A stretch of 64,000 bases of DNA, from the NCBI RefSeq assembly GCF_002243345.2, contig NZ_CP022655.2:275001-339000 (forward strand), in the 5' to 3' direction. The notes below the pieces were generated by a model that made no database searches, was not told where the DNA came from, and saw only the letters and a list, made by a program, of their open reading frames with translations. A program made the position numbers and the translations under genes. Shown in pieces: positions 18,833-28,192 of this stretch. This DNA comes from Paenibacillus sp. RUD330. GTDB lineage: Bacteria > Bacillota > Bacilli > Paenibacillales > Paenibacillaceae. The stretch's first letter is position 1, and the number at the start of each line of letters is the position of its first letter.

Positions 18833-19027
18833 GCGAAGCGCCCCGATTGGGCATGCCGCCAGCCGCGAAGCGTTCCGATTGCGCATGCCCCAGCCGCGAA
18901 GCGCCCCGATTGCGCATGCCGCCATCCGCGAAGCGCCCCGATTGCGCATGCCGCCATCCGCGAAGCGCCCCGATTGCGCATGCCCCAGCCGCAAAGCGCC
19001 CCGATTGCGCATACCCGGCTGCGAAGC
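18831..19027. repeat. 31-32 bp tandem array upstream of hisJ
   Basis: Just over six units begin at 18831, 18863, 18894, 18926, 18958, 18989 and 19019. The consensus starts CCGCGAAGCGCCCCGATTGC and continues GCATGCC. The units are adjacent without spacers, so this is not a CRISPR. The array happens to keep the hisJ frame open upstream, but the spacing is not a multiple of three. Confidence 0.85.
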
Positions 19028-19074
19028 GGCCCACAAGCTCAAGCGAATTCCACCCAAGCGAAGGAGAGAACCCA

Positions 19075-19887
19075 ATGAGCATCCGCATCGACTACCACAC
19101 CCACCACGAGCGCTGCGGCCATGCCGTCGGCGGCCTGGAGGACTACGTCCGCCAGGCGATCGCGACCGGACTGGACCAGATCGGCCTGTCCGACCACATG
19201 CCGCTGCTGCACGTCAAGCCGCATGAGTATTATCCCGGAATGGCGATGGCGATGGACGAGCTTCCCCGTTATGTCGAAGAGGCGCTTGCGCTCAAGGAGA
19301 AATACAAGGGCGACATCGACATCCGGGTCGGAATGGAAGGCGATTATATCGAGGGCTGCGAGGAGAAAATAGCGGAGCTGATCGATGCCTATCCATGGGA
19401 TTACGTCATCGGCTCGGTCCATTTCCTCGGCACATGGGACATTACCGACTTTCGGCAGACGGGCGGCTGGGAGATGCGCGATCCTATGGCCGTCTACGAG
19501 CGCTACTACGATGCGGTCGGCAAAGCCGCGCGAAGCGGCTTGTACGATTATATCGGGCATATCGACGTCATCAAGCGGTTCGGCTTCCGTCCGCAAGACG
19601 ACGTGACCCGTCTGGAGGACGCGGCGCTGGAAGCGGTCCGGGAGGCCGATCTGGCGATCGAGCTGAACGCATCGGGACTGAGAATGCCTTGCGCGGAGAT
19701 GTTCCCGGGACCCCGGATGCTGAAAAAGGCCTGCGAGCTCGGCATTCCGGTCACGCTCGGCTCCGACTGCCATCAGCCCGAGCGGCTGGAGCAATACTTG
19801 CCGGAGGCGCGCATGAGGCTGAAAGAAGCCGGTTACGGGCAGCTTGCCACGTTCCAGAGCCGAAAACGGTTACTTATCGATTTTTGA
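19075..19887 (+). CDS. hisJ: Histidinol-phosphatase, PHP family (HisJ/HisK type)
   Basis: This enzyme removes phosphate from L-histidinol phosphate, the penultimate step of the pathway and the one not covered by the main his operon. The 270-residue protein has PHP metal-binding motifs: DYHTHHERCGHA at the N-terminus, LSDHMP, a Glu in VGMEGDYIEG, IGSVHF, GHIDVIKRF and GSDCH near the C-terminus. The ATG at 19075 follows AAGGAG. The frame is open back to 18799 through the tandem array, but that part looks like repeat DNA. Confidence 0.9.
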   Translation: MSIRIDYHTHHERCGHAVGGLEDYVRQAIATGLDQIGLSDHMPLLHVKPHEYYPGMAMAMDELPRYVEEALALKEKYKGDIDIRVGMEGDYIEGCEEKIAELIDAYPWDYVIGSVHFLGTWDITDFRQTGGWEMRDPMAVYERYYDAVGKAARSGLYDYIGHIDVIKRFGFRPQDDVTRLEDAALEAVREADLAIELNASGLRMPCAEMFPGPRMLKKACELGIPVTLGSDCHQPERLEQYLPEARMRLKEAGYGQLATFQSRKRLLIDF

Positions 19888-19911
19888 ATTCTGCGGCATA
19901 CCATGTATAAT
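19884..19911 (+). promoter_or_regulatory. Putative promoter of the PRPP synthetase gene
   Basis: TTGAAT and a perfect TATAAT are separated by 16 bp. The -35 overlaps the hisJ stop codon, so the synthetase gene probably has its own transcript. Confidence 0.6.
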
Positions 19912-19982
19912 AGACGTGTCGAACATGCAGGGGTTTAGCAGGATGATGTCAAATTTTTGGTTGGAACGCTCAGGAGGGTATC

Positions 19983-20933
19983 ATGTTTAGCGACAAGTTG
20001 CGAATTTTCTCGGGTTCGTCGAATCCGGAACTGGCGAAAAAGATCAGCGGGGAACTGGGACTGCCGCTCGGGGCGATCAAGCTGTCCAAGTTCAAGAGCG
20101 GAGAGATTTACTGCCACTACGAGGAGACGATCCGGAACTGCCACGTGTTCCTGGTGCAGTCGTTCTCGTATCCCATCAACGAGCATCTGGTGGAGCTTCT
20201 CGTCATGATCGATGCCGCCAAGCGCGCATCGGCCAAGACCGTCAACATCATCATGCCGTACTACGGCTATGCGCGCCAGGAGCGCAAGTCCGCGCCGCGC
20301 GAGCCGATCTCGGCCAAGATGCTGGCGGACATCCTGACTACCGTCGGAGCGACGCGCATCATCACCATCGATCTTCATGCTCCGGCTATCCAAGGCTTCT
20401 TCAATATTCCGGTGGACCATCTCACGGCTCTTGACCTGATCAGCGATTATCTCAAGAGCAAGAACATCAAGAATCCCGTCGTCGTATCTCCGGATGCAGG
20501 CCGGGCATCTACCGCTGAGAAGCTGGCCAACTACCTGGACTCGCCATTCGCAATCATGATCAAAAAACGCCCGGCCCACAACGAGTCGGTCATCACCCAC
20601 GTCATCGGGGACGTGGAAGGGCAGACGCCGATCATCATCGAGGATCTGATCGATACCGGCACGACGATCGTCAACGTCGTCGAGGGGCTCAAGGAGCGCG
20701 GTGCCGAGGACGTGTACGTCTGCGCGACGCATCCGCTCTTCTCCGGCAACGCCATCCAGAAACTGGACCATCCTCTGATCAAGGAGGTTGTCGTGACGGA
20801 TTCGATTACGCTTCCCGAGATCCGCTCCGACCGCTTCAAGGTTCTCTCCGTCGCGCCGATGCTCGCGGATGCGACCAAGATCATCATGCAGGGCGGCTCC
20901 ATCAGCACCCTGTTCAAGAACGCCGGCATCTAG
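19983..20933 (+). CDS. Ribose-phosphate pyrophosphokinase paralogue (PRPP synthetase)
   Basis: The 316-residue protein makes PRPP from ribose 5-phosphate and ATP. Family segments are MPYYGYARQERKSAPREPIS, IDLHAPAIQGFF, KKRPAHNES (keeping the catalytic Lys and Arg of the flexible loop) and the ribose-phosphate loop EDLIDTGTT. It differs from the canonical housekeeping Prs at several usually fixed places. VSPDAGRASTAEK replaces the VSPDHGGVTRAR type, and EDLIDTGTT replaces DDIIDTAGT. It is therefore probably a second, divergent enzyme. Its position right after the his genes suggests a role in PRPP supply to HisG. The ATG follows AGGAGGG. Confidence 0.85.
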   Translation: MFSDKLRIFSGSSNPELAKKISGELGLPLGAIKLSKFKSGEIYCHYEETIRNCHVFLVQSFSYPINEHLVELLVMIDAAKRASAKTVNIIMPYYGYARQERKSAPREPISAKMLADILTTVGATRIITIDLHAPAIQGFFNIPVDHLTALDLISDYLKSKNIKNPVVVSPDAGRASTAEKLANYLDSPFAIMIKKRPAHNESVITHVIGDVEGQTPIIIEDLIDTGTTIVNVVEGLKERGAEDVYVCATHPLFSGNAIQKLDHPLIKEVVVTDSITLPEIRSDRFKVLSVAPMLADATKIIMQGGSISTLFKNAGI

Positions 20934-20994
20934 CCGCCTCGGAGGCGGACGGGCTCCCTTCCCAATCGGCGAGGGGAGAGCCGGCATCATCAAC

Positions 20995-21028
20995 GCGGAA
21001 GGCCGATCCCGGCCTTCCGCTTTTTTTT
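20995..21028 (+). terminator. Terminator after the PRPP synthetase gene
   Basis: GCGGAAGGCCG and CGGCCTTCCGC form an 11-bp perfect stem with loop ATCC, followed by eight T. Confidence 0.93.
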
Positions 21029-21084
21029 CCTGGGAAATCGGCGGCTCATTCCACATTTTCTACCGTGTAAGGAAGGAACGGTTA

Positions 21085-21093
21085 TGGTATAAT
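21085..21093 (+). promoter_or_regulatory. Extended -10 promoter for the TPR gene
   Basis: TGGTATAAT gives a TG-n-TATAAT extended -10, about 50 bp before the predicted start. No good -35 is seen. Confidence 0.5.
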
Positions 21094-21142
21094 CGGATGC
21101 ATTCGAGTTTTGGGAGATAGAAGAAGGAGGTGCCTTGACCGG

Positions 21143-22876
21143 GTGGAAGAGGAGAAAAGAACGGCTGCGGACCAGGCAGCGAAGATTATACCGATCCAGT
21201 GGGACGCAACGTTCTTCTTCGAGCGCGCCGTGCGCTCGATGGACCGCTATCACTACGACAAGGCGCTGAAATATTTTCGCCGGGCCGTCGAGTACGAACC
21301 GGAGAATCCCGTCAATCACTGCAATCTGGCCGGCATCCTGTCGGAGATGGGCAGCTACGAGGAATCGAACCGGATCCTGATCGAGATTTTGGAGTCCGTC
21401 GATTCGGGCATGACGGAATGTTACTTCTATCTGGCCAATAACTACGCCAATATGGAGCAGTACGAAAAAGCGGAGCATGCGCTTGTCCGCTACCTGGAGG
21501 AAGACGCGGAAGGGCATTACCTGGAGGATTCCGAGGAAATGATGGAGCTGCTGCAGTACGAGCTGAAGCGTCCGACCCCGGTCGTCACGATCAAAGCCCG
21601 CGGCGGAGCCGCCGAGCATGACCAGGCCCGCGCTCTTCTGGAGGAAGGCAAGTTCGCACAGGCCGCCAAGCTGCTGGAATCGATCGTTGCCGGCAATGCC
21701 GATTTTCTGGCCGCCCGCAACAATCTGGCGCTGGCTTACTATTATATGGGGCAATTCGAGAGGGCGATGGAAACGATTCTCGAAGTGCTCGAGCTGGAGG
21801 AAGGGAATCTCCACGCTCTCTGCAATCTGGCTATCTTCTACCAGCATGCCGGCGATGCGGATAAGCTCGCGCCTTTGGCCGGCTTGCTGAGCCGTACGCT
21901 GCCGTTCCATCAGGAGCATGTGTTTAAATTGGCCACTACGATGGGTATTCTAGGGGAGCACGAGTGTGCGCTGCGCCACTTCAAGCGCCTGATCAAGGAC
22001 GGTTCGGCGGAGAACGACGGCTCCTTGTACCACTATGCAGCCGTTGCCGCGCTCCATGTCGGCCGGCCGGAGGAAGCCCGTCAGCTATGGCGCCAGGCGC
22101 TCAAGCGGGACCCGCAGTCCGATGTCGCCCCTTATTACCTGGAGCAACTTCAGCTGGGAGAGCTTTCCGGGGAGCCGATCGCGGCCAGCTACCACTACCA
22201 CCTTCCGTTCGAGGAGCAGTTCCGGATGTGGGAGAAGCTGCCGGGCGGCATGCCGGACGGGATGAAGACGAATCCTCTCGTGCGGTCCTCCTTCTTCTGG
22301 GCGCTGCGCAACGGAGACCGCAAGACGAAGCTTCAGGTGATCCAGGCGCTCGCCTTGATTGCGGACCATGAGGTGAAGGAGGCCCTTCAGGCGCTCCTGC
22401 TCGAACCGGAAGAGGATGACGACCTCAAGCGGATGGCGCTGTTCGCTCTTCGTTCCATCGGCGTGGAGGATACCCTTCCCGCGGTGATGGGCGGAGAAGC
22501 CAGGCAGCTGGCCCCGGGCTCGGGGCCGTCGAGGCTGCCGGTATGGGAAGAGAAATGGCAGGTCGTGCTGGATGCGGCCTATGAGAAAATGGGCAAGCAG
22601 TACGGCTTGATCCAGCAATACGAGCTGATGACGCTCTGGGTCGACTTCCTGACGCGCGTCTATCCCGATGTGCCGAAGCTGGGCAAGGCGGAAGGATGGT
22701 CCGCCGCGCTGGAATACTTGACGGCCAAGATGCACCGACGCGCCATCTCTTACCAAGAAGTGGCGCAGCGCTACGGAACATCGGTCGCCACCGTCAGCAA
22801 GAACGCGAGGCGCATCGATGAAGTATGCGGCATCAAGGAAAAGGCCAAGAGCATCCGTGCGGTCTTCCTTCCTTGA
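21143..22876 (+). CDS. TPR-repeat protein with C-terminal helix-turn-helix (YvcD-like)
   Basis: The protein (about 577 residues from the GTG at 21143) contains several tetratricopeptide-like repeats in its N-terminal two thirds (for example YDKALKYFRRAVEYEPENPV and FERAMETILEVLELEEGNLH). It ends with a putative helix-turn-helix (SYQEVAQRYGTSVATVSKNA). The combination suggests a scaffold protein that may also bind DNA. The position between the his/prs genes and trxB is that of B. subtilis yvcD. The start is uncertain: GTG lies 12 bp after AAGGAGG, and a TTG at 21110 has no binding site. Confidence 0.8.
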   Translation: MEEEKRTAADQAAKIIPIQWDATFFFERAVRSMDRYHYDKALKYFRRAVEYEPENPVNHCNLAGILSEMGSYEESNRILIEILESVDSGMTECYFYLANNYANMEQYEKAEHALVRYLEEDAEGHYLEDSEEMMELLQYELKRPTPVVTIKARGGAAEHDQARALLEEGKFAQAAKLLESIVAGNADFLAARNNLALAYYYMGQFERAMETILEVLELEEGNLHALCNLAIFYQHAGDADKLAPLAGLLSRTLPFHQEHVFKLATTMGILGEHECALRHFKRLIKDGSAENDGSLYHYAAVAALHVGRPEEARQLWRQALKRDPQSDVAPYYLEQLQLGELSGEPIAASYHYHLPFEEQFRMWEKLPGGMPDGMKTNPLVRSSFFWALRNGDRKTKLQVIQALALIADHEVKEALQALLLEPEEDDDLKRMALFALRSIGVEDTLPAVMGGEARQLAPGSGPSRLPVWEEKWQVVLDAAYEKMGKQYGLIQQYELMTLWVDFLTRVYPDVPKLGKAEGWSAALEYLTAKMHRRAISYQEVAQRYGTSVATVSKNARRIDEVCGIKEKAKSIRAVFLP

Positions 22877-22927
22877 GGGAAGCCTCGCCTGGCACCATGA
22901 ACGTTTCATGAAGAAGCGGCGGCGTCT

Positions 22928-22957
22928 TTGACGGATTGCCCTGCCATGGATTAGAAT
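22928..22957 (+). promoter_or_regulatory. Putative sigma-A promoter of trxB
   Basis: TTGACG and TAGAAT are separated by 18 bp, ending 43 bp before the trxB ATG. Confidence 0.65.
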
Positions 22958-23000
22958 AAGAATAATTATAATCAAGCAGGCAATTTAGGAGGTAACATCC

Positions 23001-23948
23001 ATGTACAAGTCCATTATCATCGGTACCGGCCCGTCCGGCTTGACCGCTGCGATCTATCTGGCCCGCGCCAACCTCAACCCTCTCGTCATCGAAGGACCGG
23101 AGCCGGGCGGCCAGCTGACAACGACGACGGAGGTCGAGAACTTCCCCGGCTTCCCGGATGGAATCATGGGTCCTGAGCTCATGGCCAACATGCGCAAGCA
23201 GGCCGAGCGTTTCGGCGCTGAATTCCGCACAGGCTGGGTTAACAGCGTCGATCTGTCGGAGCGTCCGTTCAAGATCCAGGTGGAAGGCCAAGGCGAGCTT
23301 GTCGCCGAATCCCTGATCATCTCGACCGGCGCATCCGCGCGTTACCTCGGCATTCCCGGAGAGAAGGAGAACGTCGGCCGCGGAGTCAGCACTTGCGCTA
23401 CATGCGACGGCTTTTTCTTCCGCGGCAAAAAGATCATCGTGGTCGGCGGCGGCGATTCCGCCATGGAGGAGGCCAACTTCCTCACCCGCTTTGCGACCAA
23501 CGTCGATCTGGTCCACCGCCGCGACGAGATGCGCGCCTCCAAGATCATGCAGGACCGCGCCCGCGACAACGAGAAGATCAGCTTCGCCCTCAACCGCACG
23601 CCGGTTGAAGTCGTTGCAGGCCCGCTCGGCGTGACCGGCCTGAAGGTCCGCAACAACGAGAGCGGACAAGAGGAGATCCTCGAGACGAACGGCATCTTCG
23701 TCGCCATCGGCCACACGCCGAACACGAAGTTCCTGGGCGGCCAGATCGACACCGACGACCATGGCTACATCATGGTGAAGCCGGGAACGACGGAAACGAA
23801 CGTGCCGGGCGTATTCGCTTGCGGAGACGTGCAGGACTTGAAGTACCGCCAGGCCATTACGGCCGCCGGCAGCGGCTGCATGGCGGCGCTGGACTGCGAG
23901 AAGTACCTGGAAGGCTCCATGGTGCATGACTGGAGCCAGACGCTTTAA
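23001..23948 (+). CDS. trxB: Thioredoxin reductase TrxB
   Basis: This FAD enzyme reduces thioredoxin with NADPH in the cytoplasm. The 315-residue protein has the FAD-binding GTGPSGLTAA near the N-terminus and the redox-active pair in CATC (Cys132, Cys135). It also has the NADPH site GGGDSAMEEA and the C-terminal FAD segment VFACGDV. Length and motif order match low-molecular-weight reductases. The start follows GGAGG. Confidence 0.96.
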   Translation: MYKSIIIGTGPSGLTAAIYLARANLNPLVIEGPEPGGQLTTTTEVENFPGFPDGIMGPELMANMRKQAERFGAEFRTGWVNSVDLSERPFKIQVEGQGELVAESLIISTGASARYLGIPGEKENVGRGVSTCATCDGFFFRGKKIIVVGGGDSAMEEANFLTRFATNVDLVHRRDEMRASKIMQDRARDNEKISFALNRTPVEVVAGPLGVTGLKVRNNESGQEEILETNGIFVAIGHTPNTKFLGGQIDTDDHGYIMVKPGTTETNVPGVFACGDVQDLKYRQAITAAGSGCMAALDCEKYLEGSMVHDWSQTL

Positions 23949-23965
23949 TCGAGCTCACCCATAGG

Positions 23966-24011
23966 GCTGCTACCCGATCGATGCCAGTTGGCCGGGTGGC
24001 GGCTTTTTTTT
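23966..24011 (+). terminator. Terminator of trxB
   Basis: GCTGCTACCCG pairs with CGGGTGGCGGC (with G-U pairs) and is followed by eight T. Confidence 0.85.
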
Positions 24012-24146
24012 ATCCTTGACGGGAACATTCGGCTCCGATAGAGAGAGTTCTAGAGGCTCGGATCCGCGGTTTTCCGGGATTTTCTCCGCTGAGCTCGGAA
24101 CCGGCGGATGCGGCGGCGGCGCGATTCGCCGGGCCGCGTTGTTACC

Positions 24147-24175
24147 TTGACCTGGACTATGGCTTGCCTTATAGT
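24147..24175 (+). promoter_or_regulatory. Sigma-A promoter of glcK
   Basis: TTGACC and TATAGT are separated by exactly 17 bp, 40 bp before the glcK ATG. Confidence 0.75.
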
Positions 24176-24214
24176 AACTTAAAGAAGTTAACTTATAATT
24201 GAGGTGGCTAACAC

Positions 24215-25165
24215 ATGTCAGAAACAATCTACGTTGGAGCGGATATCGGCGGCACCGCCATCAAAGTTGGAGTTTGCAGCGCGGTGGGCGAGCTGCTCCG
24301 GACGTATGAGGGCCCGACGGAAGCTTCCCAGGGCGCAGAGCGCATCGTGGACAACATCGTGGCGTACGTGCGCCATGTCGTCGGCGAGGCGGGTTTTGCC
24401 TGGGAACAAGTAGGCGGAGTCGGCGTCGGGATCGCAGGTTTCCTGGACATCCCGAATGGCATCGTGAAGTTCTCCAACAATTTGAATATACGCAACGTGC
24501 CTCTCAAGCAGCTGCTTGAAGAGAAGCTGAACAAGACCGTCAAGGTCAACAACGACGCCAATGTCGCCGCTCTCGGCGAAGCTTGGGCCGGAGCGGGCCG
24601 CGGCATTCCGAACTGCGTCTGCTACACGCTCGGCACCGGCGTGGGAGGCGGAGTCATCATCAACGGCCGCATCTATGAAGGCTTCGGCGGCATGGCCGGA
24701 GAGCTCGGCCACATGTCGATCGTGCCCGATCTGGAAGCGATCCAGTGCACCTGCGGCAAAACCGGCTGCCTGGAGACGGTGTCTTCCGCGACCGGCATCA
24801 TCCGCATGGCCAAGGATGCCGTCGAGCGCGGCGACCGCACGTCGCTGTCTCTGGAGCCCAACATCATGGCCAAGGAAGTCATCGACGCCGCCAAAGCAGG
24901 CGACGAAGTGGCATCGCGCATCGTGAACCGCGCCGCCTATTACCTCGGCCGGTCGATGGCGGCCACCGCCGTCACCCTGAATCCGCAGCGCTTCATCATC
25001 GGCGGGGGCGTCGCCAAGGCCGGCGATTTCCTGTTCGACCAGATCCGTGAAGTGTTCGCCAAATATACGCAGGACCAAGCCAAGGAAGGCGTGGAGATCG
25101 TCGCCGCCACACTCGGCAACGATGCGGGCGTCGTCGGCGCCGCCGGACTCATTCTCCGCTCCTAG
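24215..25165 (+). CDS. glcK: Glucokinase, ROK family
   Basis: The enzyme phosphorylates glucose to glucose 6-phosphate. The 316-residue ROK protein has the ATP loop [12 protein letters not shown], catalytic Asp in [21 protein letters not shown] and the zinc motif [10 protein letters not shown] preceded by GELGHM. It has its own promoter and lies between trxB and rapZ. In the B. subtilis order a Nudix gene stands at this point, so glcK appears to be a lineage-specific insertion in the cluster. Confidence 0.92.
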   Translation: MSETIYVGADIGGTAIKVGVCSAVGELLRTYEGPTEASQGAERIVDNIVAYVRHVVGEAGFAWEQVGGVGVGIAGFLDIPNGIVKFSNNLNIRNVPLKQLLEEKLNKTVKVNNDANVAALGEAWAGAGRGIPNCVCYTLGTGVGGGVIINGRIYEGFGGMAGELGHMSIVPDLEAIQCTCGKTGCLETVSSATGIIRMAKDAVERGDRTSLSLEPNIMAKEVIDAAKAGDEVASRIVNRAAYYLGRSMAATAVTLNPQRFIIGGGVAKAGDFLFDQIREVFAKYTQDQAKEGVEIVAATLGNDAGVVGAAGLILRS

Positions 25166-25239
25166 CAGGCGAAGCCAACCCGGGGGCTGGATATGGATCG
25201 GCGGATTTAGTCCGGCACCCCCCTAGGGAGGAACAGCAT

Positions 25240-26121
25240 ATGGAAACGAATACGCCCAAGCTGGTCATCATTACGGGCATGTCCGGCGCAGGCAAGACGA
25301 TCGCAGTTCAGAGCCTCGAGGATCTCGGGTTCTTCTGCGTCGACAATCTGCCTCCGGTGCTCATCCCGAAGTTTGCCGAGCTGATCGACGGCTCCAACGG
25401 CAAAATCGCCAAAGTAGCGCTCGTCATCGATTTGCGCGGCCGCGAGTTTTTCACCGCCCTGTCGGAGTCGCTCGACTACATCAAGAACCACTTTACCTTT
25501 CAGCATGAGATTCTGTTCCTGGACGCGACCGACGACGTTCTCGTACGCCGCTACAAGGAAAGCCGGCGGCGGCATCCGCTCGCTCCCAACGGCTTGCCGC
25601 TCGAAGGCATCCATCTGGAGAGACAGCTGCTGGAGGAGCTCAAAAATTCGGCGACGCAGACAATCGACACGAGCAAGCTGAAGCCGGCCGAGCTCAAGGA
25701 GTCCATCATTTCGCGCTTCACGAATGCCAAGCAGGCGCCGTTCTCGGTCAATGTCACCTCGTTCGGCTTCAAGTACGGCATTCCGATCGACGCCGATCTG
25801 ATCTACGACGTCCGCTTCCTGCCGAATCCCCATTACGTCGAGCATCTGCGTCCGCGCACCGGACAGGATCAGGATGTATATGATTATGTTATGAAGTGGC
25901 CGGATACCCAGGCGTTTCTGACCAAGCTCCTCGACATGCTGCAATTTTTGATTCCTTTATACCGCAAAGAGGGCAAGAGTCAAGTCGTCATCGGAATCGG
26001 CTGCACGGGCGGCAAGCACCGTTCCGTCGCCATTTCGGAATATCTCGGGCGCATGCTCGGCAGCAGCGAGACGGAGTCGGTCCGGGTGAGCCATCGCGAT
26101 GCCGGACGTGACCGTCCATAA
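25240..26121 (+). CDS. rapZ: RNase adapter / nucleotide-binding protein RapZ (YvcJ)
   Basis: The 293-residue P-loop protein has Walker A GMSGAGKT (residues about 14-21). The C-terminal RapZ domain contains RFLPNPHYV and [16 protein letters not shown]. In E. coli RapZ guides RNase E to the GlmZ RNA; in B. subtilis YvcJ hydrolyses GTP and affects competence. The neighbours glmR and whiA support the assignment. The ATG follows GGGAGGA. Confidence 0.94.
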   Translation: METNTPKLVIITGMSGAGKTIAVQSLEDLGFFCVDNLPPVLIPKFAELIDGSNGKIAKVALVIDLRGREFFTALSESLDYIKNHFTFQHEILFLDATDDVLVRRYKESRRRHPLAPNGLPLEGIHLERQLLEELKNSATQTIDTSKLKPAELKESIISRFTNAKQAPFSVNVTSFGFKYGIPIDADLIYDVRFLPNPHYVEHLRPRTGQDQDVYDYVMKWPDTQAFLTKLLDMLQFLIPLYRKEGKSQVVIGIGCTGGKHRSVAISEYLGRMLGSSETESVRVSHRDAGRDRP

Positions 26122-26133
26122 GGCGGGGCTTAT

Positions 26134-27120
26134 ATGGCAAGCAGCAAAACAAAGACTCCACTTCCGAAAATCGTCGTCATCGGCGGCGGCACGGGGTTGT
26201 CCGTCATGCTCCGCGGTCTCAAGGAGAAGCCGCTCGACATCACGGCGATCGTCACCGTCGCCGATGACGGCGGCAGCTCCGGCGTCCTTCGCAGCGAGCT
26301 CCAAATTCCTCCTCCGGGCGACATCCGCAACGTGCTCATGGCGCTGGCGGATGTCGAGCCGCTTTTATCGGAGATGCTCCAATACCGGTTCCCGAGCGGC
26401 ACCGGACTTGCCGGCCACAGCCTCGGCAATCTCATGCTGGCGGCGATGACGGATATATCCGGCGACTTCGTGACCGGGGTCAGGGAGCTGAGCCGGGTGC
26501 TCGCCGTGCGCGGCACGGTGCTGCCGGCGTCGGATCAGGCGATCGTGCTCAAGGCCGAGCTGGAGGACGGAACGATCGTCGAGGGCGAGTCCAATATTCC
26601 GCTGGCCGGGCAGCCGATCAAGCGGGTGTTCATCGAGCCTCCCGACGTGGAGCCGCTCGAGGAGGCATGCCAGGCGATCCAGGAGGCGGATGCGATCCTG
26701 ATCGGACCCGGCAGCCTGTACACGAGCATTATTCCCAACCTGCTCGTGCCTAAGCTGGCGGAATGCATCGTCCAGTCGAATGCGATCAAGATTTTCATCT
26801 GCAACGTCATGACCCAGCCGGGCGAGACGGACGATTATGCGGTGAGCGATCATCTCGAAGCGGTGCACCGCCATATCGGCCACCAGCTGTTCGATTACGT
26901 CATCGTCAACGACGGCGAGATTCCGCCGCAGGTCCAGGACCGTTACGCGGAATTGGGAGCGAAGGCTGTCCAGCTCGATCTGGACGAAGTCACGCGCCGG
27001 GGATACAAGGTCATCGCGGACCGCCTCGTGTTGTTCCGCACTTATTTACGGCATGATGCCGTGCGCCTGAGCCATCATATCTATCAGCTTGTAGAGAGCT
27101 GGATGCAAAGAAAGGGGTGA
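26134..27120 (+). CDS. glmR: Gluconeogenesis factor GlmR (YvcK, CofD-like)
   Basis: The 328-residue protein belongs to the CofD/UPF0052 family. It has the N-terminal [15 protein letters not shown] and VADDGGSSG motifs and the [14 protein letters not shown] segment. B. subtilis GlmR binds UDP-GlcNAc and stimulates GlmS, linking carbon flux to peptidoglycan synthesis. It starts 12 bp after rapZ and ends 4 bp before whiA, so the three genes are probably one transcript. Confidence 0.94.
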   Translation: MASSKTKTPLPKIVVIGGGTGLSVMLRGLKEKPLDITAIVTVADDGGSSGVLRSELQIPPPGDIRNVLMALADVEPLLSEMLQYRFPSGTGLAGHSLGNLMLAAMTDISGDFVTGVRELSRVLAVRGTVLPASDQAIVLKAELEDGTIVEGESNIPLAGQPIKRVFIEPPDVEPLEEACQAIQEADAILIGPGSLYTSIIPNLLVPKLAECIVQSNAIKIFICNVMTQPGETDDYAVSDHLEAVHRHIGHQLFDYVIVNDGEIPPQVQDRYAELGAKAVQLDLDEVTRRGYKVIADRLVLFRTYLRHDAVRLSHHIYQLVESWMQRKG

Positions 27121-27124
27121 AGAG

Positions 27125-28057
27125 ATGAGCTTTGCGGCCCAGACCAAAAAAGAATTGACGCTCGTGGACAACCAGGATGCCTGCTGCGAACGGGCGGAGC
27201 TGTCCGCTCTGATCCGGATGAACGGATCGGTCCACTTGGCCAGCCGCAAGATCATCCTCGACATCTCGACGGAGAATGCGGCCATCGCGCGCCGGATCTA
27301 CAGCCTGATCAAGAAGATTTTCGACGTCCATACCGAACTGCTTGTCCGCAAGAAGATGAGGCTGAAGAAGAACAATGTCTACATTGTCCGGATTCCGGCC
27401 AAGGTCCAGGAAATTCTCAAGGATCTGAACATCGTTTCCGAAGGATTCATGTTCAATCAGGGCATAGATAAGGATATGATCAAACGTCCTTGCTGCAAGC
27501 GCGCTTACCTGCGCGGCGCTTTTCTGGCCGGCGGCTCCGTCAACAACCCCGAAGGCTCCTCTTATCATTTGGAGATTTCCTGCATGTACGAGGAGCATTG
27601 CGGGGCATTGGTGGCGCTGGCCAACAAGTTCGGGCTGAACGCCCGATGCATCGAGCGCAAGAAGGGATTCATCTTCTACATCAAGGAAGGCGAGAAGATC
27701 ATCGAGCTGCTGAACATCATCGGCGCTCATCAGGCTTTGTTCAAATTCGAGGATGTCCGCATCATGCGCGACATGAGGAACTCCGTCAACCGCATCGTCA
27801 ACTGCGAGACGGCCAATCTCAACAAGACGATCGGGGCGGCTGTGCGCCAGATCGACAACATCCGTCTGCTGCAGAAGGAAATGGGGCTGGAGAACCTGCC
27901 CGAGAAGCTCCGCGAGGTGGCGGAGATCCGGCTTCTGCATCCCGACATGAACCTCAAGGAAGTCGGCGAGATGCTGAAGGGCTCCGTCAGCAAGTCCGGC
28001 GTGAACCACAGGCTTCGCAAGATCGACGAGCTGGCCGAAAAATTGCGTGGAAGCTGA
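27125..28057 (+). CDS. whiA: DNA-binding protein WhiA
   Basis: The 310-residue protein has a LAGLIDADG-like N-terminal region ([17 protein letters not shown]) and a C-terminal helix-turn-helix ([20 protein letters not shown]). WhiA controls sporulation in actinomycetes and affects cell division and chromosome segregation in B. subtilis. Its start follows AAAGGGGTG, placed at the end of glmR. Confidence 0.95.
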   Translation: MSFAAQTKKELTLVDNQDACCERAELSALIRMNGSVHLASRKIILDISTENAAIARRIYSLIKKIFDVHTELLVRKKMRLKKNNVYIVRIPAKVQEILKDLNIVSEGFMFNQGIDKDMIKRPCCKRAYLRGAFLAGGSVNNPEGSSYHLEISCMYEEHCGALVALANKFGLNARCIERKKGFIFYIKEGEKIIELLNIIGAHQALFKFEDVRIMRDMRNSVNRIVNCETANLNKTIGAAVRQIDNIRLLQKEMGLENLPEKLREVAEIRLLHPDMNLKEVGEMLKGSVSKSGVNHRLRKIDELAEKLRGS

Positions 28058-28060
28058 ACT

Positions 28061-28088
28061 TTTAACTTACACGGGCCGATGGTATAAT
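28061..28088 (+). promoter_or_regulatory. Putative promoter of the HPr-family gene
   Basis: TTTAAC and a TG-n-TATAAT extended -10 are separated by 16 bp. They lie just after the whiA stop, giving a leader of about 100 nt. Confidence 0.55.
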
Positions 28089-28192
28089 GGTAGCAATCGT
28101 GGCCAGATTTCCTCATACCTGAAACGGATGATGTTACCGAGCGCGTGAAGCGCCGTTGCAGCAGTGAAAATGAACTAGGGGGTATAGATTTC

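Noticed and set aside
18831-19027. CRISPR array upstream of hisJ
   Set aside because: The 31-32 bp units are contiguous with no unique spacers, and no cas gene is present in the window.
18799-19074. N-terminal extension of HisJ made of PREAPRLRMP-like repeats
   Set aside because: The frame is open only because of the tandem DNA repeats. Unit lengths are not multiples of three, and the ATG at 19075 has AAGGAG upstream and begins exactly at the PHP metal motif.
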